From Heterotrichella gracilis (taxonomy: Eukaryota; Sar; Xanthophyceae; Tribonematales; Xanthonemataceae), in assembly GCA_032358255.1 (NCBI GenBank), contig JAULBX010012433.1, positions 38,571-102,570 of the forward strand: a stretch of DNA of 64,000 nucleotides, written 5' to 3'. The position numbers and the translations under genes were made by a program. The notes beneath the pieces are model-generated. The model was not told where the DNA came from. It ran no database searches and saw nothing but the letters and a program-made list of their open reading frames with translations. Of this stretch, positions 58,510 to 64,000 are shown one piece after another (the first letter of the stretch is position 1; each line of letters starts with the position of its first letter).

Positions 58510-61500
58510 ATGGCTGCTACACGGAGTTGCATTATCCTGGCAGGAGTGGCGCTGCTGTGCCTGGCGGCTTCAGCAGAGATCAACGTTGATCAGGGAGACA
58601 AGCGCAAGGTAGGCATGAGGGATATATGCATGGTTTACCGTTAGGTCTTCACTACCTTATGTGTTTTATTGAACAAATTTATTCAGATCCTTAAATCATT
58701 GTGGCGCAATCCATTTTACATGGTAGCCAACTGCCACGCCGCAGTAATTAAATGGGTTACAATGTAGCTTAGGCCCTGGTATATGTAGCAGGCTTGCTCT
58801 GCCTTGCAATTGCACGGTACCATAACCCTACAGTACTACCCTTCACCCTCAGTCCCACTTTTGGGTGTGACACTCCATTCGTTTTACACCCAAATTGGTG
58901 CAGGGCCACACTTGTGGCTCACCAGGTTTGGAACATGCCAATGGAGGAGAGTGTGAACCAGGACACTTTCCCTTGCAATGTTTGCATACAGAACCGGACT
59001 TTTGAAAATAAAAGACAACATGACGGGGTAGGAGTATATGGTAGGATGGAGGTGTGTGCTACAATTGCCCCGCCATGTGCAGGATATTGAAGCTCTGGGA
59101 GACATCCAGTACCAGCTCAGCCTGCTGGGGCTGGATGCCGACTTGCCTGACAGGTGCAGATACATGCCTCCTGCATTTCATCCTGCGTGACCCACTTTTA
59201 AACTCTGATTAGCCAACTGAGTCCCCAGGTCTTGCATCTGTTGCAGCCCACTTTTAAACTTCAGATTGGCCAACTGAGTCGCCAGGTCTTGCATCTGTTG
59301 CAGCCCACTTTTAAACTTCAGATTGGCCAATAGATGTACATCCTTGTAGATAATATGTCATTATTTGCAACAACTGCCATGGAAATTGTGGCCAGCAGCA
59401 TGCTAGATGATGTCATATGCATACAAATGGGTGTTCACGTGTTGCTGTCCTCATTTGGAATATAAGATATATTCTTAAATTTCAAACATAAATTTATATT
59501 GGTCAATGAAGCAGCGCATATCTGACCACTGAGGATGCACCACTTTTCATCAACGTTGCTGCCAGCGCACCTTTCTAACAGTGAGATTGTTCTTCTGCAG
59601 CGTGCTTGAGACAGGCAATGTAGACGACAAGCTCAGGTGAGCGCTTGCACAGTTCACTATGTGCAGGCAGTGGTAAACCACATCCACATAGGAATCTGGT
59701 GGATTCCGTCCGGCATCATTGTGATAGTCAGTGCGTCTGGATGTTGCACAAGAAGGTTTAAGTATTTACAAAAGGGCACTTCTGCATTGGTCCGAAACAG
59801 CGGTTGGCATTTGGTAATGCAAATTGGTATTTTATAGTTGATCATTGTATTTTTTCATTTTAGATTTTTGTCTTTTGTCTTTATTTTTATGAAACAAGCT
59901 TGCTGCCAGTGGCACTCCAGGCCCGTCGCAAAACTGCAATGCTGGAAATCTGCGCTGACACTTTGCGCTGCCATCTATGCAATGGTCACCTGCTTTGACC
60001 TTGTCACTGGTGTCAATAAGATTTGGTTTATTTGATTCCACAGCCCAAAGACAGTGTCAGCCAGGAAGGTACTGTCCTCCAGCGGCTCTGGCAGCAGCTC
60101 ATCCAGCAGTTCATCATCTGGCAGCAGCTCATCTTCTGGAGGCAGAGGTAGGAGTGCATCGCCTCCACCCGTAATTGCTGCTTGGCCTGTCTCTATTTTT
60201 CAGTATTTCTGGCTTGTGGTGTGCCGTTGTGTGTGAGGATTTTTTGCTCCTTTTTCTTGCCCCCCTGTACTCTATCACGCATCATGCATCAGGAAGGCGA
60301 TCAGCAATAAACATGCCTAACAATGCCCCAGCATAGCACAGCCTAGTAGCCCTGGAACTGCCACCTATGGTTTGCCCACACCTACGGAGAACATCAGAAA
60401 TGGTAGCCATTTACAGTACACTAAGTTGGTATCAGCCCACAAACTGGATATGTTTTGGTACTCACCTTGGCTGTTATGAAACAGGTACAAGTGAATTTGG
60501 TGTAAGCCATGCAAACCCGCAGATGCAAACCCTGCTAAACCCTAATGTCGCTACCCTCCTAAAACCCAAAACCTTCCAAGGAGCAACCCTAAACCCAAAT
60601 GCTTAACCATTAAACGCCAACACAACGCCTTCAAACAGCTGGTCAAAAATACTCTAGCTGAGTATGTTGAAGGGCTCTCTCTCTCCTATAGCCAAGCAAT
60701 GCCATCTGCCTCCGGTAGCTGGGAACACTGCACTGAACCTGCGTGTTGTAAACCCTACTGTCGCAACCCTCCGTAACTTACTCTGAAACCCTGAAAGGAG
60801 CAGCCCTACATACCGAATGCTGCATCATGTCACAGGTACTAGCTCCTCCTCTTCCAGCGGCAGTTCATCCTCCAGCGGCCCGGGCAGGTCCTCTTCCTCC
60901 TCATCTTCGTCATCAGGAGGCAGCAGCTCATCAGGTATATATGGATATCCGTGGCCAGGAATGACAATATGAATTGCTTAAGTTAATTCAGTTAACATAT
61001 GTGAACGGAGCGGGATAAAGCTTCAAAAAAAGCCAGTAATTTTAGCCAATTGGGTCATTTTTCTACTGCCTACTCTTAGTTCTAATTTGTTATTGGTAAT
61101 GAGGAAGTTGGTACGCTCTGAGGAAGTGTGCTAATAGTATTATTGTTGTCAGCCCGCACCCTATATCCAACACCCCCACTCCCACACACCCAAGCCCACA
61201 AATCCCATACCCATAGCTTGCTGAAACTAACAACCCTATGCAGATATTCATATGTGACTCCATATTAATACATTGTATATTAATTACTTTACCCCAAAAG
61301 CACTGAACACCTACAAGAATAAAAAATGTTGGCATTGCCACTATCACAGCCAAACATTGTCTCAGTGGGCCAACCCTCCAGGTATCCCAAGCGCAAGCAC
61401 TTCCTTGCGCATAAGAGAGTAGCGTTTACAAACTAGCATTAACACTTCATTACTCAAGTCCTTTTTAATGCCTACCCAGGTGGAAAAAGCTCCTCTAGCT

Positions 61501-62609
61501 CCTCATTGTCATCGGGAGGCAAAAGCAGCTCCTCAACTTCTGGGGGGCAAACCTCATCTTCTGGGGGTCAGAGCTCCTCTTCCTCGTCATCAGGGGGCAA
61601 GAGCTCCTCTAGCTCTTCATCTTCTGGTTCCTCTGGGGGCAAGAGTTCCTCAAGCTCCTCCTCCTCTGGTGGCCGCGCCAGCAGCAACAGTGGCGGCAGC
61701 AGCTGGAACAATGGTAGGGGGGATCATGAGACAGAATGGACAGGATGGGTTCTGACAGCCTTTTGCGATGATCGTCATTTTTCCCTTGTAAAAAAGGAAA
61801 TGAACTAATGCGCCCTACTAGGGCATGCTGTCTATTGCATTAGTTTTTTATTTTATTGTTTTGGCAGCTGCTGGTAGCAATGCGCTGTAGATATGTGCAG
61901 TAGGTTCTACTGGACAAGAGAATTTATGCAAACCTGACTGCCGCAGTCCCCCGGGATGATCATGGTTTCCAAGAATATTTTGTTTTTAGGATACATCCAA
62001 ACCTTCCTCAATATGCTACTGTTGATTCCCATTTGCAGCGTGGGCTGCAGCACATTTAATGACCGCTGAACTTTTTGTGCTGCTGCAGGTAACAGTGGCA
62101 ACCGCTGGACCCAGGTGTGGTACAATGGCCACGGCAACCCATGGAATGGGTACGTGCAGGAAAGATGAGGATACGAGTCTGTAATATATTTTCTCCGCCA
62201 CACTATTGTAGCTTTAATTTCAATTATATAAAGCTTGCTTGGGTAGGAAGTCATTTTTGTGACTGTAGTGGTTAGCCCGGGTGGCGAACACGTTGCACCT
62301 TGCACTTTAAAGTTGCAATTGCTATCAGGCATGCACCGTGATCATGGCAACTGCCGGCCTCTTGACCATAATACCAAAGTATCCCTATCTACACGCATGC
62401 ATGTCAAATCCAGCTGCCATCCCCACGCCTTTAGCACAGTGTAGTGCTTGCGATAGAGCTACTGGGTATGCGTTGTTATATGAACACCATTTGATGATCT
62501 ATCATGGACCATATCGTTTATCCATTGAGCGCAACGTTGGATAAGTCTTCTGACCAGTTGTTTGTTGCTTGGCAGGCGCAAGCTGCTGAGGGCTGGCATT
62601 GCAGTGTAG
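58510..62609 (+). CDS. Secreted Ser/Gly-rich protein, copy K (245 aa)
   Basis: Exons: 58510-58608, 59083-59153, 59601-59636, 60044-60147, 60836-60934, 61480-61713, 62089-62149, 62576-62609 (stop TAG); 738 nt in frame. The first exon is a signal peptide (IILAGVALLCLAASAE) matching copy J in sequence and phase. The next two exons form a short conserved linker (DIEALGDIQYQLSLLGLDAD, then DDKLR). The following exons are Ser/Gly-rich with SSGGKSSSS and SSGGQSSSS blocks, and the end is Asn/Trp-rich (NRWTQVWYNGHGNPWNG). Copy J lacks the 36-nt third exon. The last exon was chosen by phase and is the weakest. A secreted, probably glycosylated wall protein is inferred. Confidence 0.78.
59191..59331 (+). 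repeat. 56-57-bp intronic tandem repeat with acceptor-like ends
   Basis: Units 59191-59246, 59247-59303 and a partial 59304-59331 each start cccacttttaaact and end gtcttgcatctgttgcag. The end looks like a 3' splice site, but no reading frame through the unit fits the phase-2 neighbours without a stop. The array lies in the intron after the second exon of gene K. Confidence 0.92.
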
Positions 62610-64000
62610 GCTCAGCAGGCGTCTGTGGGGGGATTGCAGCTGCCATATTACAGCTCCCCTTAAGGCTGTGCACACATGGACCTGATTGCTCAAAGAGTGA
62701 TGATCTTGCAGCCACCTTCCCAATACATGCACCGTTGTTGCTGCAGCATCAGAGACATAACACAATGGGCGTACCGCCCCCATATTGTACATTCCTCTGA
62801 GGCAAGCAGTCCCTACTGGTCATTAAAAGTCATTGAATTGTTTGTCGGTGTATAGCTTGTGCATAGCTTGTTTAGTGGCTCTGTTTTGAGGCTCTATGTG
62901 GCACCATGCTTGCCTCCGGGAGGCCGCCTGTCCACGGCACTGTCAGGTTGCCTGGCAGCTGTTTTTGAAAGCGGCATATTCGTCGGTGAACATCGTTGTT
63001 GAGAACCAGTCATTGATTCTATCAGTGCAACTCTGTGCGCGTAGACAAAAGTGAGTATGAATGCTGCTGTGAATATTGTCTCTTATGTTTTAGTATAGAG
63101 CTGGCATCGCAAATGTTGATAGTGACAGAAGACAAGTTGAGGTGAGTGGATAAACGTTGTTTGGCATTGCTGTAGAAAATGATCTGTAATAAAAACATAC
63201 TTTAGAGGAATAAGTGCCATTAAGAAGGTAAATCTGATAACCGCTCTACAAGCCTAAGACTTTGACCCGGATACCCTAGCCTGCCAGGCCATGTTGCATT
63301 GTCCATAGAAATGTATCATCGAATTATTTTTTTTGCGCCAAATGTCTCCATTGTTGCCTCCACTGCCTGCACCGCCACCGCTGCCTTTCGTCATTGGTTG
63401 CGGGTCATGCAACGTCGCACTGGCAAGCCAATATGATGATGACAATTATCGTCAGCATGCGTGTGACTCGGCAAGGATATTGGCTGAATTGAAACTGGTC
63501 AGAAAGTGTGAATTTGGCAGCATCTTCTGCCACATCGGATGTGCGATGAACTTGTCCCTTACCGTCCCCGGCACCTGAAAAATCACACGGCAAGGAATGA
63601 GGGTCTAATTTATTGCAAGATACATTGCACAAGATTCACATCAGTAACAACTGGGCGGGAGGCAGCAGTGTTTGACATAGAATCAAGTCAGCATTTCCCA
63701 TATTAGCAACCCCCTATGCTACCCGTTCAGATAGTACTCCCAGTGATAACTAGCGCTTGCTCAACCATTAGCCTAAAGAATAATGTGCGCTGGTGGATGG
63801 GTTGGATGGAGCATAAGCACGAAACAGGAAGTCAAGGCGCATAAGGCGCATGCATTGACATAGGATCCCAAGTTGTAATCAGCTTGACAACATCAATAAT
63901 TATCGCCATAGAGATGTTAGTTAGTTAGTTAGTTAGTTACATGCATTCCAGCAAAATAGCCAGATTAGCAGTCAGTCTTGCACATGCAGCGCCACGCAGC
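62610..64000. other. 3' flank of gene K to window end
   Basis: A fragment at about 63091-63136 (GCTGGCATCGCAAATGTTGA, then a GTGAGT donor) resembles the linker exons of gene K and may be a relic. A (TTAG)5-6 tract lies at 63916-63939. The final ~75 bases match the dispersed block found in the introns of gene J (ttacatgcattccagcaaaa, then cagcgccacgcag), so a further paralogue may start beyond the window. Confidence 0.45.

Noticed and set aside
59191-59331. Tandem units as cryptic exons of gene K
   Set aside because: Entering in phase 2 after exon 59153 gives a stop within the unit, so they cannot be coding.
61468-61755. Pro/Ala/His-rich frame over the last large exon of gene K
   Set aside because: It is the +1 frame shadow of the Ser/Gly exon 61480-61713, whose frame is fixed by phase with both neighbours.
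1-64000. tRNA, rRNA, CRISPR or operon structures
   Set aside because: I looked for tRNA T-arm signatures, rRNA conserved cores and regularly spaced short repeats and found none; gene structure is eukaryotic throughout.

Overview
The window is nuclear DNA of a eukaryotic green organism, most likely a trebouxiophyte-type green alga. The reasons are intron-dense genes with GT-AG (and a few GC-AG) introns, GC-rich exons in AT-richer introns, many degenerate TTTAGGG/CCCTAAA telomere-type repeats inside introns, and plant/alga families (organellar polynucleotide phosphorylase, BAHD acyltransferase, LEA-like proteins). The lineage is an inference. I saw no prokaryotic operon, rRNA, tRNA or CRISPR array. 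Gene models were built by hand from splice sites and reading phase. Every multi-exon model except the 5' end of the acyltransferase at 33473 closes in frame from start to stop.

Layout: (1) 390-2575 (+), 3' exons of a polynucleotide phosphorylase. (2) 4425-21130 (-), one giant Gln/Ala/Gly-rich LEA-like gene with 21 in-phase coding exons (about 1670 aa) plus one symmetric 174-nt exon carrying an in-frame TAG. (3) 22773-24119 (+), a short-chain dehydrogenase resembling 1-acyl-DHAP reductases. (4) 25126-29131 (-), a long BAHD-type acyltransferase in 10 exons. (5) 31002-32447 (-), a small hydrophilic protein with a mitochondrial-type presequence. (6) 33473-37674 (+), a COG3146/DUF482 GNAT/FemAB-like acyltransferase. 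(7) 38540-39206, a decayed LINE C-terminus. (8) 39512-42169 (-) and 43085-46394 (+), head-to-head paralogous TauD-like Fe(II)/2-oxoglutarate dioxygenases. (9) 47970-55115 (+) and 58510-62609 (+), two paralogous secreted Ser/Gly-rich proteins. The first contains eight tandem copies of one small phase-1 exon.

The most striking feature is the way this DNA grows. At many loci a unit of roughly 100-200 bp spanning an exon edge and its splice site has been tandemly copied into the neighbouring intron. Donor-side cases are in the phosphorylase, LEA exons 7, 12 and 14, the DUF482 acyltransferase and dioxygenase I. Acceptor-side cases are in the dehydrogenase, the DUF482 acyltransferase and LEA exon 12. 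In the LEA gene and the Ser/Gly gene the same process appears to have produced whole new exons. Introns and spacers also hold many foldback hairpins, one of them a perfect 83-nt palindrome. The LEA-like genes and the secreted Ser/Gly-rich proteins would fit a desiccation-tolerant, walled alga, but that is inference only.
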